Shown here piece by piece: positions 24,501 through 24,794 of a DNA stretch of 24,794 nucleotides (its first letter is position 1; every line of letters starts with the position of its first letter). The notes under the pieces were generated by a model. That model saw nothing but the letters and a program-made list of their open reading frames with translations. It had not been told where the DNA came from and did not search any database. The translations under genes and the position numbers were made by a program. The DNA is from DATFLL01 sp035267785 (GTDB lineage Bacteria; Pseudomonadota; Gammaproteobacteria; DATFLL01), in NCBI GenBank assembly GCA_035267785.1, contig DATFLL010000026.1:1-24794 (forward strand), written 5' to 3'.

Positions 24501-24528
24501 GGCCCGCCGCGCGGCCCGCGGGCGGGCC
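24501..24528. other. GC-rich 12-bp hairpin
   Basis: GGCCCGCC-(G)-CGCG pairs with CGCG-GGCGGGCC around a GCC loop, giving 12 pairs with one bulged G at 24509. No T-run follows on either strand. It lies between the direct repeats and the AT-rich palindrome and may insulate the two divergent promoters. Confidence 0.5.
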
Positions 24529-24567
24529 AGGCGCGAGGCTCGCGGGGCGAGCGGCGAGGACAGACTG

Positions 24568-24605
24568 GAAATATAATATATCATATTGATATTTCTATAT
24601 ATAAT
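24568..24605 (+). promoter_or_regulatory. Promoter and AT-rich palindrome of tRNA-Ser
   Basis: A consensus -10 box, TATAAT, lies at 24600-24605 and is followed by a GC-rich discriminator (GGGCTCG), the arrangement typical of stringently controlled stable-RNA promoters. No good -35 box is present; instead a 12-pair AT-rich inverted repeat with one bulged G (24568-24595, ends GAAATAT and ATATTTC) occupies that place. Transcription would begin near 24612, about 93 bases before the tRNA. Confidence 0.5.
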
Positions 24606-24669
24606 GGGCTCGCTGCTCACAAGAGCGGGATGATGCGGTTCGTTCCTCACCGCATCCTACGAAGGCCGA

Positions 24670-24687
24670 CGACTCCGAACGGAGTCG
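24670..24687. other. Hairpin in the tRNA-Ser leader
   Basis: CGACTCC and GGAGTCG form a 7-bp stem with a GAAC loop, ending 17 bases before the tRNA 5' end. It could fold in the precursor and guide 5' processing. There is no T-run. Confidence 0.45.
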
Positions 24688-24704
24688 AGGGACGGCAAAA
24701 TTCA

Positions 24705-24792
24705 GGAAGGGTGGCCGAGTGGTTGAAGGCACTGGTCTTGAAAACCAGCGACGGGCAACCGTCCGTGGGTTCGAATCCCACCCCTTCCGCCA
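24705..24792 (+). tRNA. tRNA-Ser (anticodon UGA)
   Basis: An 88-base class II tRNA. The acceptor stem GGAAGGG (24705-24711) pairs with CCCTTCC (24782-24788), with discriminator G and an encoded CCA at 24790-24792. The anticodon arm CTGGT-CTTGAAA-ACCAG gives anticodon TGA, which reads UCA and related serine codons. A long variable arm (GACGGGCAACCGTC) as expected for serine, and the T loop GTTCGAATC, follow. The D arm contains GCCGAGTGGTTGAAGGC. Confidence 0.97.
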
Positions 24793-24794
24793 TT

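Larger units (their letters stand above)
24381..24704. other. Noncoding region between yccA and tRNA-Ser
   Basis: This 324-base divergent region holds no gene; the 76-residue open frame on the minus strand is low-complexity. In order it contains a TTAACGTTAA palindrome (24396-24405) by the yccA ribosome site; two 28-base imperfect direct repeats (24421-24448 and 24470-24497); a very GC-rich 12-bp hairpin with one bulged G (24501-24528); two mutually exclusive hairpins (24533-24543 and 24538-24552); an AT-rich 12-bp palindrome (24568-24595); a -10 box; and a 7-bp hairpin (24670-24687) just before the tRNA. It serves as the promoter region for both neighbours. Confidence 0.6.

Overview
The window is a GC-rich chromosomal segment from a gammaproteobacterium. 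Gene order and protein character point towards a Chromatiales or Ectothiorhodospiraceae-like lineage, but the lineage is an inference from memory; only the class is well supported. Twenty protein genes and one tRNA gene are recognised, nearly all housekeeping. There is no prophage, transposase, CRISPR array or rRNA gene.

Layout. 1-5498 (minus strand): the 5' two thirds of aconitase acnA, then hflD, mnmA, the Nudix gene nudJ and the 23S pseudouridine synthase rluE. Divergent from these, icd (plus) follows, then cspD (minus), then clpS-clpA (plus). A 450-base noncoding stretch full of hairpins separates clpA from the convergent infA. Next, on the minus strand, come infA, a 78-residue protein of unknown function, bpt, aat, a FemAB/GNAT-like gene and trxB. 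On the plus strand follow ald, ftsK-lolA-rarA, crcB with an overlapping DUF190 gene, serS and a single-domain globin. A bidirectional terminator separates the globin from yccA (minus), and the window ends with tRNA-Ser(UGA) at 24705-24792.

Two gene groups that lie apart in E. coli are joined here: hflD-mnmA-nudJ-rluE/icd, and cspD/clpS-clpA-infA-aat-trxB-ftsK-lolA-rarA-serS. Four components of the bacterial N-degron pathway are present: Aat and Bpt attach leucine or phenylalanine to protein N termini, ClpS recognises the marked N termini, and ClpA unfolds the protein for ClpP, which is not in the window. acnA and icd encode consecutive TCA-cycle steps.

The least ordinary material is noncoding. 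There is a full-consensus sigma-54 promoter upstream of the globin, and two 205-223 base inverted-repeat elements bracketing nudJ. A hairpin array lies between clpA and infA. clpS may be transcribed without a leader. A 9-base-arm palindrome lies between cspD and clpS, and a compound repeat/hairpin/AT-palindrome region lies between yccA and the tRNA. No wholly new protein system was found; the one gene of unknown function is small and looks conserved.
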